Origin: JAKVAV01 sp047632755
GTDB lineage: Bacteria; Bacteroidota; Bacteroidia; Flavobacteriales_D; Cryomorphaceae
Direction: 5' to 3'
Length of the DNA: 64,000 nucleotides
NCBI GenBank assembly: GCA_047632755.1
Contig: JBLIDT010000006.1
Location: 62,001-126,000, forward strand
This document shows positions 52,292-62,318 of this stretch, one piece after another. Under the pieces are notes generated by a model. That model was not told the origin of the DNA. It did not search any database and saw only the letters and a program-made list of their open reading frames with translations. Made by a program: the position numbers and the translations under genes. Position 1 is the stretch's first letter. Each line of letters opens with the position of its first letter.

Positions 52292-52942
52292 ATGGCTGCT
52301 ATAAAAGCTTGCTTGTTTGATCTCGACGGCGTTATTGTCGATACCGCAAAATATCATTACCACGCTTGGAAAAGACTTTGCAATGAATTGGGTTTTGACC
52401 TGACTGAAGAGGAGAATGAATCCTTGAAAGGAATCAGCCGTTCCGAGTCGCTTGACATTCTTTTGAAAAAGGGAAAAGTGTCCCTTTCTGATAAAAAGAA
52501 AGAAGAATTGATGATTCGAAAAAATGGCTGGTATCTGGAAGACATCAATCAGATGGAGGCAGATGATACCTTACCTGGTGCTATTTCTTTTCTTAAAATG
52601 GTTAGGGAGTCGGGTCGGAAAACTGCTCTAGGGTCTTCTAGCAAGAATGCTTTGAAAATCTTGGAAGCATTGAATATTGTTGATCTTTTTGATGCAGTTA
52701 TAGACGGCACAAAAGTGTCTAAGGGAAAACCTGATCCGCAAACTTTTCAGCTAGGAGCTGATGCACTAAAAATCCATCCCTGCAATTGTGTCGTTTTCGA
52801 AGACGCTTTGGCAGGTGTAGAAGCTGCACTGGCAGGTGGGATGTTCATCGTCGGAGTAGGCGATGAGCAAACGCTGAACCGCGCTAATCTTGTTATCCCA
52901 GGTTTTGAAAACGTGGGAATCGAACTATTCGATAAACTTTGA
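52292..52942 (+). CDS. pgmB: Beta-phosphoglucomutase
   Basis: 216 residues, HAD superfamily. Nucleophile Asp10 and acid/base Asp12 in CLFDLDGVIVDTAKYHYHAW, cap region LKGISRSESLDILL, motif II GSSSKNALK, and motif IV VFEDALAGVEAALAGG. Turns beta-glucose-1-phosphate from the GH65 enzyme into glucose-6-phosphate. Stop overlaps the GH65 region closely. Confidence 0.94.
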   Translation: MAAIKACLFDLDGVIVDTAKYHYHAWKRLCNELGFDLTEEENESLKGISRSESLDILLKKGKVSLSDKKKEELMIRKNGWYLEDINQMEADDTLPGAISFLKMVRESGRKTALGSSSKNALKILEALNIVDLFDAVIDGTKVSKGKPDPQTFQLGADALKIHPCNCVVFEDALAGVEAALAGGMFIVGVGDEQTLNRANLVIPGFENVGIELFDKL

Positions 52943-52944
52943 TC

Positions 52945-55248
52945 ATGAAAAAACATTACGAAGAAAATCCTTGGCTAATTATTGAAGAGGGTTTTCACCC
53001 TGAAATGCAAAAGTCGTCCGAGAGCATCTTTAGTCTCGGTAACGGACGCATGGGCCAAAGAGCCAATTTTGAAGAAGATTATTCTGGAGATACCCTTCTA
53101 GGAAACTATGTTGCGGGAGTCTATTACCCTGACAAAACTCGAGTAGGGTGGTGGAAAAACGGATACCCAGAGTACTTCGCGAAAGTGCTGAATGCCGCCA
53201 ATTGGGTGGGGATTTGTCCCATTGTTAAAGGACAAGCTTTGGATTTGAACAAAGCTGAAGTGAGCGATTTCCGTCGTGAACTCAATATGCAAGAGGGTAC
53301 TTTGCACCGCAGCTTTAAAGCCAAAATGAAAAATGGCGCTGAACTTAAAGTAGATGCCACACGCTTTCTCAGCATGGTAGATGACGAAGCAGCCGTAATT
53401 CGCTACAGCGTTACTCCGTTAAATTTTTCTGGGCAAATCGACTTTCGCGTTTACATCGATGGCGATATTATCAACCAAGACTCCAACTACGATGAGAAAT
53501 TTTGGTCTGAGGTAAACAAGAAGACTTCTAATGATGAGGCTTACGTTACTTTGGCTACCAAAAAACTCGACTTTCAAGTTTGTACGGGACAGAAAATTTT
53601 TGTCACTAAAAATGGCGGGAAATTAGAGTGCACAAGCAATCAGATCGAAAAAGCCAGGTACGTCGAGAATCTTTTGAGCATCGACGCTAACGAAGGTGAC
53701 GAGATCGTGATTTATAAGTATGCCTGCAATATCTCTTCTGAGAATCATCCCAAAAACAAATTAGTTGATAGAGCGAATGACGTCCTGACTCAAGCAGCTC
53801 ATAAGGGCTACGAAAAAATGCTCCAAGAGCAAAAGGAGTCATGGGCTAAGCGATGGGAGATGAATGACATCGTGATCGATGGAGATATCTCAGCACAACA
53901 AGCCATTCGCTTTAACATCTTCCAACTGAACCAAACCTACACGGGTGAAGATCCGCGTTTGAACATTGGCCCGAAAGGGTTCACCGGAGAGAAATACGGA
54001 GGAGGTACATATTGGGATACGGAGGCGTATTGCCTTCCATTTTACATGCTCACCTCAGGCAGTCAAGTAGCAAAAAAATTGCTTCTTTATCGCTTCCGTC
54101 AATTGGGTAAAGCGATTGAGAATGGTGAGAAACTCGGTTTTACCAAAGGAGCCGCTCTCTACCCAATGGTTACCATGAACGGTGAAGAGTGCCACAATGA
54201 GTGGGAAATCACTTTTGAAGAAATACATCGAAATGGTGCTATTGCTTATGCCATTTACAATTACATCCGCCACACTGGCGATCGTGAGTACCTCAAAGAA
54301 GGTGGCTTGGAAGTTCTCTTGGGAATATCTCGATTCTGGGAGCAACGCGTAAACTGGAGCAGTGAGAAGAACCAATACGTGATGCTCGGTGTAACTGGGC
54401 CGAATGAATACGAGAACAACGTCAACAACAATTGGTACACAAACTACATCGCCAAGTGGACGATGAGCTATGCGCTGGAGAGTATTGAATACGCTCGCCA
54501 AGATGACGCATTCTGGAGCGATTTTGTTTCCAAAACTTCTTTCGATGATAGTGAGGCCGAGAAATGGTCTGACATTATTGCGAAGATTTACGAGCCTAAG
54601 AAGGAGGGCACAAAGCTCTATCTTCAGCAAGACGGATTTCTAGATAAGGAAGACCGAGTAGCTGATGATCTAGACCCTTCGGAACGTCCGATTAACCAAC
54701 ACTGGTCTTGGGATCGAATTCTGCGATCGGTCTTCATCAAGCAAGCTGATGTTCTCCAGGGAATGTACTTCTTCGAGGATGACTTCGACGAAGCGACTAT
54801 CCGCGAAAACTTCTTGTATTATGAACCACGTACGGTTCATGAAAGTTCGCTTTCACCCTGTGTACACGTAGTGCTCGCCTCCAAGCTAGGCATGGAAGAA
54901 AAAGCCTATGAGATGTACCTCAGAACAGCTCGACTCGATTTGGATGACTACAACCACGAAGCCGATGAAGGACTGCACATCACATCGATGGCAGGAACTT
55001 GGATGGCTGTCATAGAAGGTTTTGGTGGAAAGCGTGTGAAAGATGGCGTGTTGAGCCTTGACCCAATGCTTCCAAAAAATTGGAACGCCTACCGTTTCAA
55101 CTTGGTTTACCGAGAAACGGTATTGAGCATTACAGTGAAGTCTGAAGAAGTGATGGTGAAAAATGTATCGGGTAATAGTTTGGACATATTGGTGTACGGA
55201 AAATCAGTTTCCGTTCCCGAAAATGAAACCATTTCCATCGGAAGATGA
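52945..55248 (+). CDS. GH65 disaccharide phosphorylase (maltose phosphorylase type)
   Basis: 767 residues from the ATG at 52945, two nucleotides after the pgmB stop. GH65: an N-terminal beta-sandwich with FSLGNGRMGQRANFEEDYSG and the (alpha/alpha)6 barrel with the acid catalyst Glu488 in VTGPNEYENNVNNNWYTN. With phosphate it splits an alpha-glucobiose, most likely maltose, to beta-glucose-1-phosphate and glucose; the next-door beta-PGM agrees. Kojibiose or trehalose specificity cannot be excluded. Overlaps the next gene by 4 nt. Confidence 0.92.
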   Translation: MKKHYEENPWLIIEEGFHPEMQKSSESIFSLGNGRMGQRANFEEDYSGDTLLGNYVAGVYYPDKTRVGWWKNGYPEYFAKVLNAANWVGICPIVKGQALDLNKAEVSDFRRELNMQEGTLHRSFKAKMKNGAELKVDATRFLSMVDDEAAVIRYSVTPLNFSGQIDFRVYIDGDIINQDSNYDEKFWSEVNKKTSNDEAYVTLATKKLDFQVCTGQKIFVTKNGGKLECTSNQIEKARYVENLLSIDANEGDEIVIYKYACNISSENHPKNKLVDRANDVLTQAAHKGYEKMLQEQKESWAKRWEMNDIVIDGDISAQQAIRFNIFQLNQTYTGEDPRLNIGPKGFTGEKYGGGTYWDTEAYCLPFYMLTSGSQVAKKLLLYRFRQLGKAIENGEKLGFTKGAALYPMVTMNGEECHNEWEITFEEIHRNGAIAYAIYNYIRHTGDREYLKEGGLEVLLGISRFWEQRVNWSSEKNQYVMLGVTGPNEYENNVNNNWYTNYIAKWTMSYALESIEYARQDDAFWSDFVSKTSFDDSEAEKWSDIIAKIYEPKKEGTKLYLQQDGFLDKEDRVADDLDPSERPINQHWSWDRILRSVFIKQADVLQGMYFFEDDFDEATIRENFLYYEPRTVHESSLSPCVHVVLASKLGMEEKAYEMYLRTARLDLDDYNHEADEGLHITSMAGTWMAVIEGFGGKRVKDGVLSLDPMLPKNWNAYRFNLVYRETVLSITVKSEEVMVKNVSGNSLDILVYGKSVSVPENETISIGR

Positions 55249-57629
55249 ACAAAATAAAGTGCTTAATTCTGCTCGTTGGAGTCGCAGCATTCGGTTGCGC
55301 TCCGCAAGAAGAATCAAAACCAACCATTGAGAAAGGCAATGCCATTGTTGGTTTAGCCAGTCCTATTCGACTTGATTTTGGTCAAACTGAAATCCACCTT
55401 GGAGATTACTTTGAAAACCCAGAGCAAGTAGATTCGGTCAGTTTCGGTGTTGAGGTCAAATTTTCGATCGATAAATCCAAAGGGATCTTGACAGTTGAGA
55501 GCTATGGCTCCGATGATCCAATTACTTTTCTGTCGGTATCTTATGATGGCGTGGATTATGAAATCCCCGTTTTTAAAAGCCGTAAACAAGCCCATGTTTT
55601 TAAATATGAGCCTCCCACAGGTGACCCGCAGGAAATTGGCTTAAAGGGAAACTTCAACGGTTGGAACTACAAAGCGGGAATGCTTTCCAACAAAAGCGGA
55701 ACTTGGTATGACACTTTAATTCTCAATCCTGGACTTTACGAATACTTGGTCGTTCAAGATGGTGAGGAGTTTTTGGACCCGACCAATGCTGACAAAAAGG
55801 ACAACGGCTCAGGAGGCTTCAATTCAACTTTTCGGGTGGGTTCCGAAGCGGAGCGACCTCATATCTCGACATACGGATACTTGGGTGACAGCATCGTCAT
55901 TCACTACCTCGAAGCACTCGAAGATCCACTGATTCTATGGGAGAATCAACTACTCGATAATGACTGGTACAAGCGTCGCGGAGATCGACTGAGCTTTCCG
56001 ATTCCAATGGAAGCTGCTGAGTTGAACCGCAGCTATGTCCGCGTTTTTGCTCACGATGGGGAGCAACGTTCAAACGATGTCCTCATCCCTTTAAGCGGTG
56101 CTAAACCCGTGATGGATGCCGCTTCCTTGAATCGCACAGACAAGCACACTTACTCGATGTATTTCATGATGGTCGATCGATTTGTCAACGCTGAATCTGC
56201 AAATGACCTTCCCGTAGACGATCCTGAGATTTTACCCATTGCCAATTACTACGGTGGTGATATTGCAGGAGTAAATCAAAAAATCGAAGAAGGCTATTTC
56301 CAAAAGCTGGGAATGAATACGGTTTGGCTTTCGCCAATCGTGCAAAACCCAATGACGGCATACGGACTCTGGGACAAAGGCGGAGTAAAAACTAAGTTTT
56401 CGGGTTACCACGGCTACTGGCCCATATCCTCTTCTGCGGTTGATATTCGATTTGGAAATGACTCGGTTCTTCATTCTTTAATCGATGAGGCTCACGCCGA
56501 AGACATGAATGTGATTTTGGATTACGTCGCCAACCACGTGCACCAAGAGCACATCGTTTATAAGATACATCCAGATTGGGCAACGGAACTCTATCTCCCC
56601 GACGGCTCACTAAATACCGAGCGATGGGACGAATACCGACTTACTACGTGGTTCGATACCTTCATGCCGACACTTGACTTGCGTCGCGATGACGTGACCG
56701 CCGCCATGACCGATAGCGCCCTTTATTGGTTCGAAGAATTTCCCATAGATGGTTTCCGTCACGACGCTACGAAACACATTCCCCTTAGTTTTTGGCGTGA
56801 GCTTACGCGAAAACTCAAGTACCGAGTGATTGTTCCTGAAGATCGAAACATCTACCAGATTGGTGAGACCTATGGAAATCCCGATTTGATCGGAAGCTAC
56901 GTTGGCTCGGGAATGCTCGATGCGCAGTTTGACTTCAATCTTTACGATGCTGAGGTTTCTGCCTTTGGTAAAGACGATGGAAGTCTAGAGGATTTAAACA
57001 GAGTATTTGGCCAAAGCCTTCTCGGCTACGGCGATCATCACCTGATGGGAAATATCTCTGGAAATCAAGACCGCACGCGTTTCATTACTTACGCCGATGG
57101 AACAGTTGGTTTCAGCGAAGACGCAAAATTGGCTGGCTGGACACGCGATATTACTCGTGGCGATACCATCGGATTTAACCGACTAGGGATACTCCATGCA
57201 TTCAACTTTTTCGCTCCTGGAATCCCCGTTATCTACTACGGTGACGAATACGGAATGATTGGAGCGGGTGATCCTGATAACCGCAGAATGATGCAGTTTG
57301 GCGCTGACCTTACCGACCGAGAGCAAGCGATGCTCGAGAAAGTGACCACTGTGGCAAATCTCCGAAAAGGCAATATGGCCTTGCTTTACGGAGATAGCGA
57401 GGTGTTGAGCTTTTCCGAAAAGGAAATGGTCGTGCTGAGAAATTATTTCGATCACACTGCCATCTTGCTAATAAATAGCTCTAGAGAAGAAAAGATAGCA
57501 ACAGTTGATATTCCTGTTCACTACAATTTGGACGATCTGAAAGCAAATTTCGGAAATGAGATTTCGATCGACGGTAGATCACTTACAGTCGTTCTTCCTC
57601 CTGTTTCATTTGATATTCTAACCCAATAA
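55245..57629 (+). CDS. GH13 alpha-amylase-family lipoprotein with CBM48-like domain
   Basis: 794 residues. Lipoprotein signal MNKIKCLILLVGVAAFGC; residues 110-190 look like a CBM48 starch-binding domain (GLKGNFNGWNYKAGMLS). The GH13 barrel has DYVANHVHQEH, nucleophile Asp507 in DGFRHDATKH, acid/base Glu541 in IGETYGNPD, and Asp609 in GNQDRTR. Cleaves alpha-1,4-glucan outside or at the outer membrane. Followed 3 nt later by a second GH13 gene. Confidence 0.93.
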   Translation: MNKIKCLILLVGVAAFGCAPQEESKPTIEKGNAIVGLASPIRLDFGQTEIHLGDYFENPEQVDSVSFGVEVKFSIDKSKGILTVESYGSDDPITFLSVSYDGVDYEIPVFKSRKQAHVFKYEPPTGDPQEIGLKGNFNGWNYKAGMLSNKSGTWYDTLILNPGLYEYLVVQDGEEFLDPTNADKKDNGSGGFNSTFRVGSEAERPHISTYGYLGDSIVIHYLEALEDPLILWENQLLDNDWYKRRGDRLSFPIPMEAAELNRSYVRVFAHDGEQRSNDVLIPLSGAKPVMDAASLNRTDKHTYSMYFMMVDRFVNAESANDLPVDDPEILPIANYYGGDIAGVNQKIEEGYFQKLGMNTVWLSPIVQNPMTAYGLWDKGGVKTKFSGYHGYWPISSSAVDIRFGNDSVLHSLIDEAHAEDMNVILDYVANHVHQEHIVYKIHPDWATELYLPDGSLNTERWDEYRLTTWFDTFMPTLDLRRDDVTAAMTDSALYWFEEFPIDGFRHDATKHIPLSFWRELTRKLKYRVIVPEDRNIYQIGETYGNPDLIGSYVGSGMLDAQFDFNLYDAEVSAFGKDDGSLEDLNRVFGQSLLGYGDHHLMGNISGNQDRTRFITYADGTVGFSEDAKLAGWTRDITRGDTIGFNRLGILHAFNFFAPGIPVIYYGDEYGMIGAGDPDNRRMMQFGADLTDREQAMLEKVTTVANLRKGNMALLYGDSEVLSFSEKEMVVLRNYFDHTAILLINSSREEKIATVDIPVHYNLDDLKANFGNEISIDGRSLTVVLPPVSFDILTQ

Positions 57630-57632
57630 ACT

Positions 57633-59000
57633 ATGAAATATTCATTTCTAATTTTCGGCTTGGCAATCGGTTTGTTTGCCTGCCAAGAAGCACCAAAATC
57701 GGAAGAATCTGGAGGAGCTGATGCGCCAATGACTCACGACGATTGGTCAAAGAACGCGACCATCTACGAGGTCAATGTGCGTCAATATACCCCTGAAGGA
57801 ACTCTTAATGCTTTTGCCGAAGACCTGCCCCGAATCAAAGAAATGGGCATCGATATTTTGTGGCTCATGCCGATCTATCCGATAGGAGAACTCAACCGGA
57901 AAGGAGGCAGCGGCAGCTATTATTCCATTCAAGATTACAAAGCAGTAAACCCAGAGTTTGGAACGATGGAAGATTTTGAGGCGCTTGTTAAAAAAGCCCA
58001 CGACCTCGATATGAAAGTCATTCTCGACTGGGTGGCAAATCATTCTTCTTTCGACAATGTATGGGTCGCTGATCACAAGAATTATTACAATCTGGACTCT
58101 CTCGGAAATCTTAAGATGCCCGAAGGAACGGATTGGAGCGATGTGGCTGATTTGGATTATGACAATCCCGAATTACGCACCGCTATGATCGATGCCTTAC
58201 AGTTTTGGGTTCGAGAAACAGGTATTGACGGTTACCGCTGCGATGTGGCAGGTTTCGTTCCTATTGATTTTTGGGAAGCAGCTCGAGATTCCCTCGAAGC
58301 AATAAAGCCAGATATCTTCATGCTTGCCGAATGGGAAGATCCCGCGCACCACGAGAAAGCTTTTGACATGAGTTACGGATGGGAATTTCTCCATGTGATA
58401 AATGGCGTCGCTAAGGGCGAAAAAGAACTTTCGGCTTTCGATGAATATATGGCGAAGCAGGACACGCTCTTTCCAAAAGAAGCCTACCGAATGTACTTCA
58501 CCACCAATCACGACGAGAACTCTTGGAACGGCACGGTGATGGAGCGCTACGGCGAAGAAGGACACAAGACTTTTGCGGTATTGGCATACACCCTCAGCGG
58601 AATGCCTTTGCTCTACAGCGGTCAGGAGGCTGGGATGGACTCCGCTCTTGAATTCTTCGAGAAAGACACGATCGATTGGGGTGATTACGAATTGCAAGAA
58701 TTCTACACCAAGCTATTAAAGCTGAATCAAAGCAACGAAGCCCTTTGGAATGGCGAATATGGAGGAGACTTTGAACGCCTAACCACCAATGCCGACGATA
58801 AGATTTACGCCTATAAACGACAAAAAGGAGATGGCGCTGTAGTCGTTATTCTGAATTTTTCGGATAAAGCGGCTGATGTTAATTTTGATAAGCTTCCTGA
58901 AATGGAGATGATGAGTCTCTTCGATGAGGTGGAATACACATCTCTTTCTGAAGGAGTTGAATTGGCACCCTTTACTTACCACGTTTTCCATACTCCATGA
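57633..59000 (+). CDS. GH13 alpha-amylase-family lipoprotein, shorter type
   Basis: 455 residues. Signal MKYSFLIFGLAIGLFAC with lipobox Cys. GH13 residues: Asp204 in DGYRCDVAGF, Glu233 in LAEWEDPAHH, Asp294 in TTNHDENSW. Smaller and without the CBM48-like part of its neighbour, so the two may split work on polymer and oligosaccharide. Overlaps mgsA by 4 nt. Confidence 0.92.
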   Translation: MKYSFLIFGLAIGLFACQEAPKSEESGGADAPMTHDDWSKNATIYEVNVRQYTPEGTLNAFAEDLPRIKEMGIDILWLMPIYPIGELNRKGGSGSYYSIQDYKAVNPEFGTMEDFEALVKKAHDLDMKVILDWVANHSSFDNVWVADHKNYYNLDSLGNLKMPEGTDWSDVADLDYDNPELRTAMIDALQFWVRETGIDGYRCDVAGFVPIDFWEAARDSLEAIKPDIFMLAEWEDPAHHEKAFDMSYGWEFLHVINGVAKGEKELSAFDEYMAKQDTLFPKEAYRMYFTTNHDENSWNGTVMERYGEEGHKTFAVLAYTLSGMPLLYSGQEAGMDSALEFFEKDTIDWGDYELQEFYTKLLKLNQSNEALWNGEYGGDFERLTTNADDKIYAYKRQKGDGAVVVILNFSDKAADVNFDKLPEMEMMSLFDEVEYTSLSEGVELAPFTYHVFHTP

Positions 59001-59365
59001 AACTAGCCATCATAGCACACGATGGGAAGAAGGCCGATATGGTCGCATTCCTGCAAAAAAACAAAGAGTTTTTAATGAGGAAATCGGTAGATCTCGTTGC
59101 TACGGGAACTACTGGGACGCACGTGGAAAGAGCAGGATTAGAAACACAGAAAGTTGCCTCGGGTCCTCTCGGTGGCGATGCTCAAATTGCGGCAATGGTT
59201 ACCGAAGGAAAAATTGACGCAGTCATCTTCTTTCGCGATCCACTTGATAGGCACCCACATGAGCCAGATATCGCTATGCTGATGCGGATATGTGACGTTC
59301 ACAATGTACCTTTAGCGACGAACCAAGCTACGGCTGAAATGATAATAAACGGACTAACTAAATAA
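58997..59365 (+). CDS. mgsA: Methylglyoxal synthase
   Basis: 122 residues, close to the usual 120-150. Phosphate-binding TGTTG (36-40), catalytic Asp61 in SGPLGGDAQ, and PHEPD (His88, Asp91). Converts dihydroxyacetone phosphate to methylglyoxal and phosphate, a bypass of lower glycolysis. It overlaps the GH13 gene by four nucleotides and precedes aldolase by 9 nt, so it belongs to this operon; usually it stands alone. Confidence 0.93.
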   Translation: MKLAIIAHDGKKADMVAFLQKNKEFLMRKSVDLVATGTTGTHVERAGLETQKVASGPLGGDAQIAAMVTEGKIDAVIFFRDPLDRHPHEPDIAMLMRICDVHNVPLATNQATAEMIINGLTK

Positions 59366-59373
59366 GAACAAAC

Positions 59374-60438
59374 ATGAGTAAATTCAGAGCAGGAGTCCTT
59401 CACGGACAAGAAGTAACAGACCTTTTTAACTACGCAAACGAAAACGATTTTGCCCTTCCAGCGGTAAACGTGATCGGAACCAATTCGGTGAACGCAGTTT
59501 TGGAGACAGCCAGAGAAGTAAACTCTCCAGTTATCGTTCAATTTTCTAACGGAGGTGGACAATTCTTTGCCGGAAAGGGAATTACTTCTGAACACCAAAA
59601 AGGAGCCATCGCTGGTTCTGTTAGTGGAGCGCTTCACGTGCATGAAATGGCTAAGGCTTATGGAGTGCCTGTTATCCTTCATACAGATCACTGTGCGAAG
59701 AAATTACTGCCTTGGATAGACGGATTACTCGATGCAGGAGAAAAGTATTTCGAAGCGAACGGTCAACCGCTTTACAGCTCTCACATGCTCGATTTGAGTG
59801 AGGAGCCGATTGAAGAGAATATTGGGACTTCTAGCAAATACTTTGAGCGCATGAACAAGATGGGCATGACGATTGAAATCGAACTCGGAGTAACGGGTGG
59901 TGAGGAAGACGGAGTGGACAACAGCGATGTAGACAGCTCAAAACTTTACACTCAGCCAGAAGAAGTAGCTTACGCTTACGAAAAGTTGAAAGCAATTTCT
60001 CCAAACTTTACCGTAGCCGCAGCTTTCGGAAATGTTCATGGAGTGTACAAGCCTGGCAATGTATCCCTAGAGCCGATCATTCTCAAAAACTCACAGGAGT
60101 TTATCCAGAAGAAATTCAACACCGCAGCTCAACCGGTTAATTTCGTTTTCCACGGAGGTTCGGGTTCTTCTCAAGCAGAAATTCGCGAAGCCATTTCTTA
60201 CGGAGCCATCAAAATGAATATCGACACGGATATGCAATGGGCTTACTGGGAAGGAGTGAAAAACTACTATAAAGCCAACGAGGGATTCCTCCAAACTCAA
60301 ATTGGAAATCCTGATGGCAGCGACAAGCCAAACAAGAAATTTTACGATCCACGCAATTGGTTGAGAAAAGGAGAGGAGAGTTTTGTGAAGCGTTTGACTC
60401 AGGCGTTTGATGATCTGAACTGCATCAGCCGCAACTAG
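59374..60438 (+). CDS. fbaA: Class II fructose-bisphosphate aldolase
   Basis: 354 residues. Zn-dependent: HTDHCAKKLLPW, EIELGVTGGEEDGVD, AAFGNVHGVYKPG, and NFVFHGGSGS. Splits fructose-1,6-bisphosphate into the two triose phosphates; reaction follows pfkA. 150 nt to pgi, which may have its own promoter. Confidence 0.96.
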   Translation: MSKFRAGVLHGQEVTDLFNYANENDFALPAVNVIGTNSVNAVLETAREVNSPVIVQFSNGGGQFFAGKGITSEHQKGAIAGSVSGALHVHEMAKAYGVPVILHTDHCAKKLLPWIDGLLDAGEKYFEANGQPLYSSHMLDLSEEPIEENIGTSSKYFERMNKMGMTIEIELGVTGGEEDGVDNSDVDSSKLYTQPEEVAYAYEKLKAISPNFTVAAAFGNVHGVYKPGNVSLEPIILKNSQEFIQKKFNTAAQPVNFVFHGGSGSSQAEIREAISYGAIKMNIDTDMQWAYWEGVKNYYKANEGFLQTQIGNPDGSDKPNKKFYDPRNWLRKGEESFVKRLTQAFDDLNCISRN

Positions 60439-60588
60439 TTGTTTCCGTCCTAGGCTGCCGCTATTGGCGTTTTTCTTGTTGTGTCATAAGTCATTGACCT
60501 CAGTCAATTCCTTGTATTACACAACTTCGCGGGCCTTGATATCAGGAGCCTTAGAACGCAAACTATCAGGAATATAACACATACAACG

Positions 60589-62235
60589 ATGTTTCCACGT
60601 ATCGATTTCCAAGAAACGGCTGCGCACAAAGAACTGGAGCGCCACGCCGAAAGGATGAAGAATATTCACTTGCGTGAGCTTTTCGCAAAAGATGAAGACC
60701 GCTTCAAGAAGTTCACCAAGTGCTTTGAGAATATTTTGCTGGATTACAGCAAAAACCGCATTGACGAATCTGTAGTGGAGCAACTGCGAGCCCTTGCTGG
60801 TGAATGCAAACTCGACGAGGCAATCGAAGCTTTCTTCAGTGGTGAACACATCAACGAAACTGAAGACCGCCCCGTGATGCACACTGCCCTTCGTTATCAA
60901 GGAATCGATCCCGTGATGATTGATGGAAAGGACGTGATGCCCGATGTTCGAAAGGTGCTGGCTCACATGAAGTCTTTCTCTGAAAAGGTGATCAGCGGTG
61001 AGTGGAAAGGTTATTCGGGTCGGGAAATCACCGACGTGGTGAACATTGGAATTGGTGGTTCTGATTTGGGCCCCGTGATGGTGACGGAAGCCTTGAAGCC
61101 TTATTCTTCTCGTTTGAACCTGCACTTCGTGAGTAATGTAGATGGAACGCACATTGCGGAAACGCTGAAAGATTTAAATGCTGAAACTACTTTGTTCATC
61201 ATTGCTTCGAAAACGTTTACCACTCAGGAAACCATGACCAATGCCCGCACGGCAAAAGCGTGGTTCTTGACCAATGGTGGTTCTTCGTCGGCCGTGGCAA
61301 AGCACTTTGTAGCGCTCTCTACCAATGCTGAAGGAGTGTCAGCTTTTGGTATCGATACCGCTAACATGTTTCAGTTTTGGAATTGGGTAGGGGGAAGATA
61401 TTCTCTTTGGTCGGCTATTGGCCTGTCCATATGCTTAGGAGTCGGTTTCGAAAATTTCGAAAAACTTCTTCAGGGCGCGGGCTCAATGGATGACCACTTT
61501 CGCAGGGAAAAGTCGAATAGTATGCCCGGTATTTTAGCGCTACTCGGGATTTGGTACAACAACTATTTCGGTGCGGCCAGTCAAGCTATCTTGCCATACG
61601 ATCAATACATGCATCGATTTGCCGCCTATTTCCAGCAAGGAGATATGGAGAGCAACGGCAAGTCGACCACTCGAAACGGAAAGAAAGTAGACTACGAAAC
61701 GGGTCCCATCATTTGGGGTGAACCCGGAACCAATGGTCAACACGCGTTTTACCAATTGATTCACCAAGGAACCAAATTGATTCCCTGCGATTTTATTGCT
61801 CCTGCCATCAGTCAAAACCCCATAGGAGACCATCATCCGAAACTTCTCGCCAACTATTTCGCTCAAACAGAAGCCTTGATGAAAGGTAAGACTGAAGCAG
61901 AGGCCAAAGAAGAACTACAAGCTGCAGGACTTACAGGAGCAGCCTTGGAAGAATTGCTTCCTCATAAAGTTTTCGAAGGGAATCGGCCGACTAACTCAAT
62001 TCTTGTAAAGGAAATTGATCCCCACACTCTTGGAAGTCTTCTTGCGATGTACGAGCACAAGATTTTTGTCCAAGGAGTTATTTGGAATGTTTTCTCGTTC
62101 GACCAATGGGGAGTAGAGCTTGGAAAAGTGCTTGCTAAAAATATTCTTCCAGAGCTTGAAAACGATGATCCGATTGACTCGCATGATGCCAGTACTAACG
62201 GGTTAATCAATTCCTACAAGGCCATGAGAAACTAG
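60589..62235 (+). CDS. pgi: Glucose-6-phosphate isomerase
   Basis: 548 residues, E. coli size. Interconverts G6P and F6P. Seen: VNIGIGGSDLGPVM, SKTFTTQETMTNA, GGRYSLWSAIGL, GEPGTNGQHAFYQL. The C-terminal Lys motif KxxDxWGVELGK (FDQWGVELGK) is complete. Last metabolic gene of the block. Confidence 0.97.
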   Translation: MFPRIDFQETAAHKELERHAERMKNIHLRELFAKDEDRFKKFTKCFENILLDYSKNRIDESVVEQLRALAGECKLDEAIEAFFSGEHINETEDRPVMHTALRYQGIDPVMIDGKDVMPDVRKVLAHMKSFSEKVISGEWKGYSGREITDVVNIGIGGSDLGPVMVTEALKPYSSRLNLHFVSNVDGTHIAETLKDLNAETTLFIIASKTFTTQETMTNARTAKAWFLTNGGSSSAVAKHFVALSTNAEGVSAFGIDTANMFQFWNWVGGRYSLWSAIGLSICLGVGFENFEKLLQGAGSMDDHFRREKSNSMPGILALLGIWYNNYFGAASQAILPYDQYMHRFAAYFQQGDMESNGKSTTRNGKKVDYETGPIIWGEPGTNGQHAFYQLIHQGTKLIPCDFIAPAISQNPIGDHHPKLLANYFAQTEALMKGKTEAEAKEELQAAGLTGAALEELLPHKVFEGNRPTNSILVKEIDPHTLGSLLAMYEHKIFVQGVIWNVFSFDQWGVELGKVLAKNILPELENDDPIDSHDASTNGLINSYKAMRN

Positions 62236-62318
62236 GCCTGTTAGGCCCTCTTCCGAAACTTAAAGTGAGTTTATACCGTAAAGCAGTTCGCCCCTGGTGG
62301 CATTAAACTCGTTTTACT

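Noticed and set aside
54055..54630. 191-residue ORF on the minus strand
   Set aside because: Antisense to the GH65 phosphorylase, which carries intact catalytic motifs.
60517..61152. 211-residue ORF on the minus strand
   Set aside because: Fully inside or opposite pgi and its leader, with His-rich shadow composition; pgi is unmistakable.
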